A DNA stretch of 5,016 nucleotides from Verrucomicrobiales bacterium (GTDB lineage Bacteria; Verrucomicrobiota; Verrucomicrobiia; Verrucomicrobiales; DEV007): contig JABDJT010000317.1 in assembly GCA_013003335.1 (NCBI GenBank), positions 1 through 5,016 on the forward strand. The letters are read 5' to 3'. The notes under the pieces are model-generated. The model was given only the letters and a program-made list of their open reading frames with translations, did no database searches and had not been told where the DNA came from. The translations under genes were made by a program, and so were the position numbers. Below are positions 1 to 5,016 of this stretch, piece by piece; the first letter of the stretch is position 1, and every line of letters starts with the position of its first letter.

Positions 1-13
1 GGTTCTCAGAACC
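1..13. repeat. Short perfect palindrome downstream of the propeller gene
   Basis: GGTTCT-C-AGAACC is a perfect inverted repeat starting 11 nt after the TGA at 25-27. It could be part of a terminator or of another palindromic element. The window ends here, so a following T-run cannot be checked. The one-base centre means only about five pairs could form in RNA. Confidence 0.3.
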
Positions 14-24
14 AGCTTCGCGGC

Positions 25-840
25 TCAGGCATAAAGATAACCAAAGTAAATCGTCTGATCGGCCTCGTTCGCCAGGTAAATGCGATGACGAAATCTCCAG
101 GGTTCCGGATCCCATTCTGTTTCCGGATCATGGATGGATCCTTCCGGAGCAAAGCTGCCGTCAGCAGATGGCTCTTGAGCCAGAACATCGCGACTTGTCA
201 AATTATCAAAGGCAACAGCTTGAATGCCGCCTGCAGTTCCCGGCACAGACATGCACTCTGCAATCGGTCTACCAAATAGGTCGATCACCACGAGGGGTCG
301 ATTGATTCCATAGGTCGCAACATAGGACCAGGGAGACGCACTGATACCCCGGCAGTTTTCGCCGATATCCAGAGCTCTCGTACTCAGCACCTGACCACCA
401 ACGCCGATCAATTCCAGTTCATTCCCAGTGGAGCGAACAAAATGAATCCCGTTCCAGGCCAGTGCGAATCCGGAATCCAATGGCACTGGAATTTCCGCTA
501 CCTCTGCTCCCGTATCCGGATCCAATGCAACCAGCCTGTCCCCCTGATTATCGGGATTATAATTCCCCTGGCTTGCCCAAATCCGGTTGGTTTGACGGTC
601 ATAACACATGCCCATGATGCGCTGATTTGGATCGTCCACCTGAACGCGGCCTCTCTCCAGCACATCACTTCGGTTGATCGCGAGGTAGGCAATGTCGTCT
701 TCATATCCGGTCTGAGTCAGTATCCCCAAGGCTGGTTCATTGTTATACAGGCAAACCGTCATGGCGGTCCCGGCTCCTGTGGTAGTTGTTGGAAAAGGGT
801 AGCTACCTACAGCGTTGAATTGAAGTGATTCGACTGGCAT
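25..840 (-). CDS. Beta-propeller-like protein of unknown function, possibly N-terminally truncated
   Basis: I do not recognise a specific family. The 271 residues contain about five units of 40-60 residues that look like propeller blades. Examples are RIMGMCYDRQTNRIWAS followed by DRLVALDPDTGAEVAEIPV (residues 74-119), GFALAWNGIHFV (124-135), RPLVVIDLFGRPIAECMSV (181-199) and RIYLANEADQTIYFGYLY (253-270). The 'LVALDPDTGAEVAEIPV' pattern is typical of YVTN/NHL/PQQ-like propellers. There is no signal peptide or membrane segment at this start. ATG at 838-840 is the first possible start, because an in-frame TAG lies at 850-852, and no Shine-Dalgarno sequence precedes it. Most propellers have six to eight blades, so this may be the C-terminal remnant of a longer secreted protein. 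It lies 49 nt after dnaE2 on the same strand, and its base composition looks less GC-rich than dnaE2. It could be a real short gene or a decayed fragment. The reading frame is certain, the function is not. Confidence 0.6.
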   Translation of the reverse strand: MPVESLQFNAVGSYPFPTTTTGAGTAMTVCLYNNEPALGILTQTGYEDDIAYLAINRSDVLERGRVQVDDPNQRIMGMCYDRQTNRIWASQGNYNPDNQGDRLVALDPDTGAEVAEIPVPLDSGFALAWNGIHFVRSTGNELELIGVGGQVLSTRALDIGENCRGISASPWSYVATYGINRPLVVIDLFGRPIAECMSVPGTAGGIQAVAFDNLTSRDVLAQEPSADGSFAPEGSIHDPETEWDPEPWRFRHRIYLANEADQTIYFGYLYA

Positions 841-889
841 TTCTTGAGGCTATTTGGTGGAGAAAACTCCAACAAGAAAAAACGGTCAT

Positions 890-3800
890 TCAGCGAAAAT
901 CATGCGACTGCGCCGCGATCGCCGTGGCAAACTCCAACCCCTGAACGTGCTCGGTAAAAACGGAGGTCACATCGTCTTTCTTCTGGAGAAATCCGTAGAT
1001 TTTCAGGAACGGCTCCTGCGTGATCGTGAGGCGGAATTTCTCGAACGTCGGCCCCGGCACGAAGGCGTTCGAGATGCCGGATTCATCTTCCAGGCTGATG
1101 AACAAATGCCCCTTCGCCGTCCCCGGCCGCTGCCGGCAGATCACCAATCCGGCGATGATGACGCGGTCGCCGTGATTCCCGAGTTCGAGTTGATCGGCCA
1201 TCCACACCTCCGGCACCTGCTCGCGAATGTAAGCCATCGGATGCGGCCCCGTCGTCAGATTCAGCCCGTCGTAATCCGCCTGCAGCCGTTCCACCGGGTT
1301 CATTTGTTTCAGCGGTAGCACGGGTTTTCCAACCCGTGTTTCATCATCGCCCGCTCCATCCGCCACGGGTTGGAAAACCCGTGCTACATCCGATTCGCTG
1401 CTCGTTTCGTTCAAACAGGGTTCGTTCACCAAACCAACCCTGTTGGATCGTTTTTCCCGCTTCTCCCCCCACGAAAACAAATCCCCCGCATCCAAATACG
1501 TCTCCGTCCGCCACAGCGCATCGCGACGGTGTTCGGTCAATTTCGCGAACGCCCCGATCTTCGCCAGAACCCGGCGCTGATCGCGATCGATCCGGGTACG
1601 CTGCAGAAAATCCTCGAGCGATTCGAATTCACGCTCAGCACGCTCCATCACGATTCGCTCGGCCGCCGATCGATCGAGGCCTTTCACCTGCCGCAACCCC
1701 AACCGCATGATGTTGTCCGCTTCGACGATGGTCTCGACCTCAGACTCGATCACGCAAACCGGACGGACGCGGATGCCGTGCTGTTTGGCATCGCGAATCA
1801 ACGTCGCGGGCGAGTAAAACCCCATCGGCTGGTTGTTCAGCAGCGCGGTGTAAAATTCGACGGGCCGGTGCCGCTTCAGCCACACGCTGACATACGCCAG
1901 CAGGGCAAAACTGATCGCGTGGCTCTCGGGAAATCCATACAGCGCGAAAGACTGAATCGAGCTGACGACCTTTTCCTGCACTGCCGACTCGATCCCTTTT
2001 TTCTCCATCGCGGCGCGGAGCTTGGCCATCACTTTTCGCATCCGGACGTCGGACCGGTTGAAGCTGATCGCACGACGCAACTCCTCGGCCTCCGACCCGG
2101 TAAAATCGGCAATCGTCATCGCCATTTGCAGCACCTGTTCCTGGAAAAGCGGCACGCCGAGGGTCCGTTTCAGCACCTTCTCGAAGCTCGGGTGAATGTA
2201 ATCGATTTCCTCGCGGCCGTGTTTCCGGTTGATGTAGGGATGCACCATGTTCCCGACGATCGGCCCCGGCCGGATCAGGGCGACCTCGACGGCGACATCG
2301 TAAAACTTCGCCGGCTTCAGTCGCGGCAGGGTCGCCATCTGGGCGCGGCTTTCGATCTGGAAAACCCCGACGGTATCGGCTTTCTGCATCATCTCGTATG
2401 TCGCGGGATCATCCTGCGGAATGGTGTGTAGATCAAATTCGCGGCCCGCCCCGCGCAACCGGCAAAGCTCGACCGTGTCCTGGATCGCCGCCATCATCCC
2501 CAGCCCTAACAGATCCACCTTGATGATCCCGAGATCCTCGCAGTCGTCCTTGTCCCACTGCGCCACGACGCGGCCCGGCATGCTCGCGTTTTCCAGCGGC
2601 ATGAAATGATCCAACGACCGATCGGAAATGATCATCCCGCCGGAATGCTGGCCGAGATGACGCGGAAGGCCGTAGACCGATTGCAGCAAATGCACCAGCG
2701 CGCCGAGCCGCGGGTGCCCGCTCGCCATACCGGCCTTTTCGATCTGCTCTTCCAATTCCAAGGTGTGGGGAAAATCGCCGTGACCGAACAGGTCGGAAAA
2801 CCGGCCCAGCACATCCTCGGGAATCCCCAGCACTTTTCCCATCTCCCGCATCGAGCTGCGACCGCGATAAGTAATCACGTTCGCCGTCATCGCCGCGCCG
2901 CGCGGCGCGTATTTTCGATAGACCTCCTGGATGACCGATTCCCGCCGGTCACCGCTCGGCAGATCGAGATCGATGTCCGGCCACGAATTGCGGCCTTCGC
3001 TCAAAAACCGCTCGAACAACAGCTCCTGCTTGATCGCGTCGACCGCCGTGATCCCGAGGCAGTAACACACCGCGCTGTTCGCCGCGCTCCCCCTGCCCTG
3101 CACCTGAACATTCGTCCGGCGGGCAAAATCGACGATGTCTTTCACGATCAAAAAATAGCCCTCGAACTTCAAATTCCCGATAATTCGCAGCTCGTGTTCC
3201 AGCTGTTTCCGCACCTTTTTGGAAATCTTTCCCCAGCGATTTTTCGCGCCCGCAAAGGTCTGCTCGCGCAACACCGACATCATCGTTTCGCCTTCGCCGA
3301 CGGGGAATTTCGGGAATTCGTAGCCGAGATCGCCCAGCTCGAACTCGAGCGAATCCGCCAGCCGCATCGTATTTTCCACCGCCTCCGGCAGATCACGAAA
3401 CAACTCCGCCATTTCCTCCGGCGATTTCAAAAACCGCTCCGAGTTCCGTTCCAAAAGCGTGCCCGCCTCATCCAGCGTCACGTGATTTCGCAGGCAGGTG
3501 AACGCATCCAGCAACAGCCGCCCTTCCCGCTCCGCGAAACACGTCCCGTTCGTCGCCAGCAACGGCAGCCCCTTTGTCTCCGCGATTTCCGTCAGCCGCG
3601 AATTCAACCAACCTTCTCCCCGGACGAGATGTCGCTGGATTTCCACGAACACATTTCCCTTCCCGAAAACCTCGACCAGCCGATCCACGAGTTCGTAGCA
3701 CGGGTTTTCCAACCCGTTTTCAGAAGCCCCGTCTTCATCCCCGCCATGGGTTGGAAAATCCGTGCTACTTCCGACTCCTTTTCCCGTCCCCCGCCGAATC

Positions 3801-4207
3801 GCCCACGGCAAAACCCCGTCCTCCGCGCCACCCGTCAGCGCCACGAGTCCGTTCGCGAACTCCGCCACCTCGCTCCACGCCACTGATCCCTCCCCCTTTT
3901 CCGATCGCAATTTCATCCGCGTCAGCAGCTTGCATAAGTTTTGATACCCCCTGCGTTCCCGCACCAACACTGGCAAAACCCCGCCGTCATGCAGCGTCAA
4001 TTCCGCCCCCACAATTCCCCGGACCTCGAATTCGTCGCCCGCGTGCTTCACTCGCGCCGATCCATACACTCCATCCCGATCCAGCACCCCAATCGCCGAC
4101 ATTCCCTTCATCGCCGCGAGCTGGACGAGGGTTTCCGGCTGCGCCGATCCGCGCAGGAAGGAGAACGCCGTGTTGGCATGGAGCTCGATGTAATTCGTTT
4201 TCCCCAT
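890..4207 (-). CDS. dnaE2: Error-prone DNA polymerase DnaE2 (ImuC), C-family polymerase III alpha-type
   Basis: This is the translesion polymerase of the ImuA-ImuB-DnaE2 mutasome. It has 1105 residues from ATG at 4207. That start is chosen because the conserved N-terminus (YIELHANTAFSFLRG, residues 6-20) follows at once and the ATG overlaps the imuB stop. Domains in order: PHP domain (about 1-290), with the usual HxH changed to H-A-N at 10-12; palm with GRGSAANS (371-378), PDIDLD (410-415) and VDLLGLG (564-570), which carry the catalytic aspartates; LGQHSGGMI (518-526); LIRPGPIVGN (644-653); fingers with GVPLFQEQ (684-691) and GFPESHAISFALLAY (758-772); HhH region (about 835-890); OB fold (about 1015-1080); and the family-typical end SHDFR. 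It has about 70 residues more than I would expect. These are accounted for by three translated palindromic insertions: residues 147-171 (element A2), about 916-932 (B1) and 941-965 (A1). No frameshift or internal stop is present. Expression is probably coupled to imuB and, in known cassettes, controlled by LexA upstream of imuA. Confidence 0.97.
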   Translation of the reverse strand: MGKTNYIELHANTAFSFLRGSAQPETLVQLAAMKGMSAIGVLDRDGVYGSARVKHAGDEFEVRGIVGAELTLHDGGVLPVLVRERRGYQNLCKLLTRMKLRSEKGEGSVAWSEVAEFANGLVALTGGAEDGVLPWAIRRGTGKGVGSSTDFPTHGGDEDGASENGLENPCYELVDRLVEVFGKGNVFVEIQRHLVRGEGWLNSRLTEIAETKGLPLLATNGTCFAEREGRLLLDAFTCLRNHVTLDEAGTLLERNSERFLKSPEEMAELFRDLPEAVENTMRLADSLEFELGDLGYEFPKFPVGEGETMMSVLREQTFAGAKNRWGKISKKVRKQLEHELRIIGNLKFEGYFLIVKDIVDFARRTNVQVQGRGSAANSAVCYCLGITAVDAIKQELLFERFLSEGRNSWPDIDLDLPSGDRRESVIQEVYRKYAPRGAAMTANVITYRGRSSMREMGKVLGIPEDVLGRFSDLFGHGDFPHTLELEEQIEKAGMASGHPRLGALVHLLQSVYGLPRHLGQHSGGMIISDRSLDHFMPLENASMPGRVVAQWDKDDCEDLGIIKVDLLGLGMMAAIQDTVELCRLRGAGREFDLHTIPQDDPATYEMMQKADTVGVFQIESRAQMATLPRLKPAKFYDVAVEVALIRPGPIVGNMVHPYINRKHGREEIDYIHPSFEKVLKRTLGVPLFQEQVLQMAMTIADFTGSEAEELRRAISFNRSDVRMRKVMAKLRAAMEKKGIESAVQEKVVSSIQSFALYGFPESHAISFALLAYVSVWLKRHRPVEFYTALLNNQPMGFYSPATLIRDAKQHGIRVRPVCVIESEVETIVEADNIMRLGLRQVKGLDRSAAERIVMERAEREFESLEDFLQRTRIDRDQRRVLAKIGAFAKLTEHRRDALWRTETYLDAGDLFSWGEKREKRSNRVGLVNEPCLNETSSESDVARVFQPVADGAGDDETRVGKPVLPLKQMNPVERLQADYDGLNLTTGPHPMAYIREQVPEVWMADQLELGNHGDRVIIAGLVICRQRPGTAKGHLFISLEDESGISNAFVPGPTFEKFRLTITQEPFLKIYGFLQKKDDVTSVFTEHVQGLEFATAIAAQSHDFR
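1315..1387 (-). repeat. Palindromic element A1, translated inside dnaE2
   Basis: This 73-bp element has perfect 24-nt inverted arms (1315-1338 and 1364-1387) around a 25-nt centre. Each arm (GTAG plus CACGGGTT-TTCC-AACCCGTG) is itself a hairpin with an 8-bp stem and a 4-nt loop, so the whole is a palindrome of palindromes. It is read as residues 941-965 of DnaE2 (VARVFQPV at one end, RVGKPVL at the other), in the linker between the HhH and OB regions. No stop is introduced. The similarity to A2 and A3 may continue a few bases beyond the right arm (A1 ATCCGATTC, A2 TTCCGACTC). No transposase is present, so it would be a non-autonomous MITE- or REP-like element. Confidence 0.95.
1412..1454 (-). 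repeat. Palindromic element B1, translated inside dnaE2
   Basis: This 43-bp element has a perfect 9-bp inverted repeat, AACAGGGTT (1414-1422) and AACCCTGTT (1436-1444), with a 13-nt loop, followed by GGATCGTTTT. It aligns without gaps to B2 at 32 of 43 positions. It lies 24 bp to the right of A1 and encodes about residues 916-932 of DnaE2 (KRSNRVGLVNEPCLNET region). Confidence 0.8.
3695..3768 (-). repeat. Palindromic element A2, translated inside dnaE2 in another frame
   Basis: This is a second copy of the A family, 74 bp, with arms 3695-3718 and 3745-3768 that still match at 21 of 24 positions. The right arm has drifted (CATGGG and AAAATCCG in place of CACGGG and AAAACCCG). It is translated as residues 147-171 of DnaE2 (SSTDFPTH at one end, NGLENPCY at the other), between the PHP-region segment ending PWAIRRG and the conserved YELVDRLVEVFG. 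The reading frame relative to the element differs from that of A1. The worn arms suggest an older insertion than A1 or A3. Confidence 0.93.
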
Positions 4208-5016
4208 CACCCGTAAACTCCCTCCAAAAACCATTCCCGCCGGTCGCGCACCAGTCGGAACAACCCGCCCGATTCCAGCGCGACATCCCATTCCTCCCGC
4301 TTCCATTTTCCTCGATCCGTTTCCGTCGAAACCATCGCCACCGCATCCCACCATCCTCCCGAAAACCGCCACGGCCCCCGGCATTCGACCACCGCCCCGG
4401 AGAACGGGCCGGTGCCACGGACGTAGCACGGGTTTTTCAACCCGTGTCCGGAAGGCCCACCATCCGCCTCACGGGTTGAAAAACCCGTGCTACTTTTTTC
4501 CGCCGAAAACGAGCCCTCATCAAAAACAGGGTCTGTTTCCCGAACCAACAGGGTTGATTCGTTTTGCCGTTTCGAGCCAACAGGGCGGCAAGCTGGCTTG
4601 CCAGCGGTCTGAGGACTTCGCGACAGCGAAACCGGAAGATAGCCCTCCTTCACATTCAGGTCTGTTCTTCGAAACAACCCTGTTGCATCGTAAACCGTCT
4701 CATCGCTGTCCTCCGCCCCGCCTTCACCAAGGTCGACCTGCACATGCACCCGCGGCCGGAAACGCCGCAATACCAAGCCGGTCATCGGCTCCGGCCCGGT
4801 CACGATTTCCGGCTCCGCCGCCGGATCGAACGGCTCGACTTCAAAGGCGTCGGGACGATGGGTCGGCAGCGGCTTCGGCACTCCGATCCGCTCCGGACCG
4901 AGAATCGCTTCGAGACGCGCCAGGGTTTCAGAAAGCCGATTCGGATCGCGGACCGCAGCGGAAAACAGGTCGAACTGGTGCTTGCCGCCGCGGGCGGGGA
5001 TGGCGCGGGCGTGTAG
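4207..5016 (-). CDS. imuB: ImuB, Y-family DNA polymerase-like mutasome subunit (C-terminal part; 5' end beyond the window)
   Basis: The last 269 residues are present, ending at the TGA at 4207-4209; the frame is open to the right edge. The assignment rests on the family-typical stretch DPNRLSETLARLEAILGPER (residues 24-43 of the fragment), THRPDAF (52-58), LRRFRPRV (83-90), GPWRFSGGWWD (214-224), REEWDVAL (240-247) and the end FRLVRDRREWFLEGVYG. A clamp-binding pentapeptide, QFDLF, is at 14-18. ImuB is an inactive Y-family polymerase homologue that links the sliding clamp, ImuA and DnaE2; the palm lies outside the window. Residues about 108-198 are not family sequence. They are the translation of four palindromic elements in a row (B3, C, B2, A3), lying between the HVQVDL strand and the GTGPFSGAVVECRGPWR segment. 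The stop overlaps the dnaE2 start by one base (TGATG), which points to translational coupling. An alternative, an active DinB-type polymerase, is unlikely because the C-terminal domain and the dnaE2 neighbour are specific for ImuB. Confidence 0.94.
   Translation of the reverse strand, partial: LHARAIPARGGKHQFDLFSAAVRDPNRLSETLARLEAILGPERIGVPKPLPTHRPDAFEVEPFDPAAEPEIVTGPEPMTGLVLRRFRPRVHVQVDLGEGGAEDSDETVYDATGLFRRTDLNVKEGYLPVSLSRSPQTAGKPACRPVGSKRQNESTLLVRETDPVFDEGSFSAEKSSTGFSTREADGGPSGHGLKNPCYVRGTGPFSGAVVECRGPWRFSGGWWDAVAMVSTETDRGKWKREEWDVALESGGLFRLVRDRREWFLEGVYG
4218..4225 (-). promoter_or_regulatory. Putative ribosome binding site of dnaE2, inside the end of imuB
   Basis: On the minus strand GGAGGGAG lies 10 nt (from its last base) upstream of the dnaE2 ATG at 4207, within the last codons of imuB. 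Together with the TGATG stop-start overlap it supports the start at 4207 and coupled translation of the two mutasome subunits. Confidence 0.6.
4423..4493 (-). repeat. Palindromic element A3, translated inside imuB
   Basis: This third copy of the A family, 71 bp, has perfect 24-nt inverted arms (4423-4446 and 4470-4493) and a 23-nt centre. The mini-loop of each arm is TTTC instead of the TTCC of A1, and the opposite arm carries the complementary change, so the pairing is kept. It is read in the same frame as A2 (SSTGFSTR at one end, HGLKNPCY at the other), residues about 175-198 of the ImuB fragment. The centres of all three copies share a CATCC(CC)GC-like stretch near the right arm, which shows that they have the same orientation. 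Confidence 0.95.
4523..4565 (-). repeat. Palindromic element B2, translated inside imuB
   Basis: This 43-bp relative of B1 matches it at 32 of 43 positions without gaps. Both of its arms read CAGGGT in the same direction, whereas in B1 the second arm is inverted (CCCTG). It lies 29 bp to the right of A3, the same order and orientation as A1-B1. It encodes residues about 151-165 of the ImuB fragment (NESTLLVRETDPVF region) in a frame different from B1. Confidence 0.75.
4541..4585. repeat. 13-bp direct repeat linking elements B2 and C
   Basis: CGAACCAACAGGG (4541-4553) recurs as CGAGCCAACAGGG (4573-4585), with one mismatch and a 32-bp offset. The first copy is part of B2, the second runs into the left end of C. 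It may be a trace of how the elements were joined (target duplication or template switching), or a shared end sequence. Confidence 0.5.
4582..4646 (-). repeat. Palindromic element C with several stems, translated inside imuB
   Basis: An outer stem AGGGC/GCCCT (4582-4586 with 4642-4646) encloses two hairpins. The first is GCTGG-CTTG-CCAGC (4592-4605), with an alternative pairing GGCAAG-CTGG-CTTGCC (4587-4602). The second is TTCGC-GACA-GCGAA (4617-4630), possibly closed further out by CGGT/ACCG (4605-4608 with 4631-4634). It is translated as residues about 124-145 of the ImuB fragment (GYLPVSLSRSPQTAGKPACR region). There is only one copy in the window, so its family status is inferred from the structure and from its position between B2 and B3. 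Confidence 0.65.
4653..4693 (-). repeat. Palindromic element B3, diverged copy inside imuB
   Basis: The right half, GAAACAACCCTGTTGCATCG, matches B1 at 17 of 20 positions. The left half, CAGGTCTGTTCTTC, resembles B2 with one base missing. It encodes residues about 108-121 of the ImuB fragment (YDATGLFRRTDLNV) in the B2 frame. It is the most worn member of the family and also the insertion nearest the conserved HVQVDL segment. Confidence 0.6.
4963..4977 (-). other. Beta-clamp-binding pentapeptide QFDLF in ImuB
   Basis: Residues 14-18 of the ImuB fragment read Q-F-D-L-F, a close match to the bacterial sliding-clamp-binding consensus QL[SD]LF. It sits just before the DPNRLSETLARLEAILGPER segment. 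In studied ImuB proteins a motif of this kind is needed for clamp binding and induced mutagenesis. Here the motif is seen in the sequence and binding is inferred. Confidence 0.75.

Noticed and set aside
854..875. Hairpin TGGAG-AAAA-CTCCA in the spacer after dnaE2, as a terminator
   Set aside because: The stem is only five pairs (plus three beyond a G-A mismatch), and on the minus strand the T-run lies before, not after, the stem. The next gene follows on the same strand.
2894..2909. 16-bp perfect palindrome CGCGCCGCGCGGCGCG in dnaE2
   Set aside because: It encodes part of the family-typical KYAPRGAAMTANVITYRGR stretch and consists only of G and C, so it is best explained by codon choice in GC-rich coding DNA.
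1370..3886. Long open frames on the plus strand (for example 1370-2431 and 2606-3886)
   Set aside because: They lie antisense to dnaE2, whose minus-strand translation matches the C-family polymerase from end to end. Their products are rich in R, H, P and Q as expected of shadow frames in GC-rich DNA.
890..4207. dnaE2 as a pseudogene because of the insertions
   Set aside because: The frame is open throughout, all catalytic motifs are present, and the inserts fall in linkers or loops.
4208..4429. Upstream extension of the dnaE2 frame to an ATG at 4429
   Set aside because: The 74 extra residues overlap the conserved end of imuB in another frame and have no family similarity, while the conserved DnaE2 N-terminus begins right after the ATG at 4207.
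1315..4693. CRISPR array as an explanation for the repeated palindromes
   Set aside because: Copies are kilobases apart or of different families, there are no regular spacers, and all are inside translated genes. No cas gene is present.
4700..5016. LexA box or promoter for the cassette near the right edge
   Set aside because: This part is still coding sequence of imuB. The SOS promoter would be expected upstream of imuA, outside the window.

Overview
The window looks like part of a bacterial chromosome with moderately high GC and three genes, all on the minus strand. In transcription order (right to left) they are the 3' part of imuB, all of dnaE2 (imuC), and a small beta-propeller-like gene. 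imuB and dnaE2 overlap at a TGATG junction. This is the distal end of an imuA-imuB-dnaE2 mutasome cassette, the SOS-type translesion system found in many bacteria without UmuDC. imuA and the cassette promoter would lie to the right, outside the window. Organism: no 16S or other taxonomic marker is present. Weak or absent Shine-Dalgarno sites and abundant small palindromic repeats would suit a Verrucomicrobiota/PVC-type genome, but this is only an inference.

Layout: 1-24, end of the intergenic region downstream of the propeller gene, with a short perfect palindrome at 1-13. 25-840, a 271-residue beta-propeller-like protein of unknown function, probably incomplete. 841-889, a short spacer. 890-4207, dnaE2, 1105 residues, with all catalytic motifs intact. 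4207-5016, the last 269 residues of ImuB, including a QFDLF clamp-binding pentapeptide and the conserved C-terminal domain.

The most unusual content lies inside the two mutasome genes. Seven small palindromic insertions of three families (A, B and C) sit within the coding sequences and are all translated without breaking the frame. Family A (71-74 bp) has 24-nt inverted arms, and each arm is itself a small palindrome. It occurs twice in dnaE2 and once in imuB, and it is read in two different reading frames. Family B (about 43 bp) occurs once in dnaE2 and twice in imuB. Family C (about 65 bp, several stems) occurs once in imuB. A and B stand next to each other in the same order and orientation in both genes. 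The insertions fall in predicted linkers or loops: one in the PHP region of DnaE2, one pair between its HhH and OB domains, and a run of four in the C-terminal region of ImuB. They resemble, in principle, the protein-coding palindromic elements of Rickettsia, but the sequences are different.

How the genes work together: in characterised systems ImuB (an inactive Y-family polymerase homologue) binds the sliding clamp and recruits the error-prone polymerase DnaE2, which bypasses lesions and causes induced mutagenesis. The downstream propeller gene has no evident link to this pathway.
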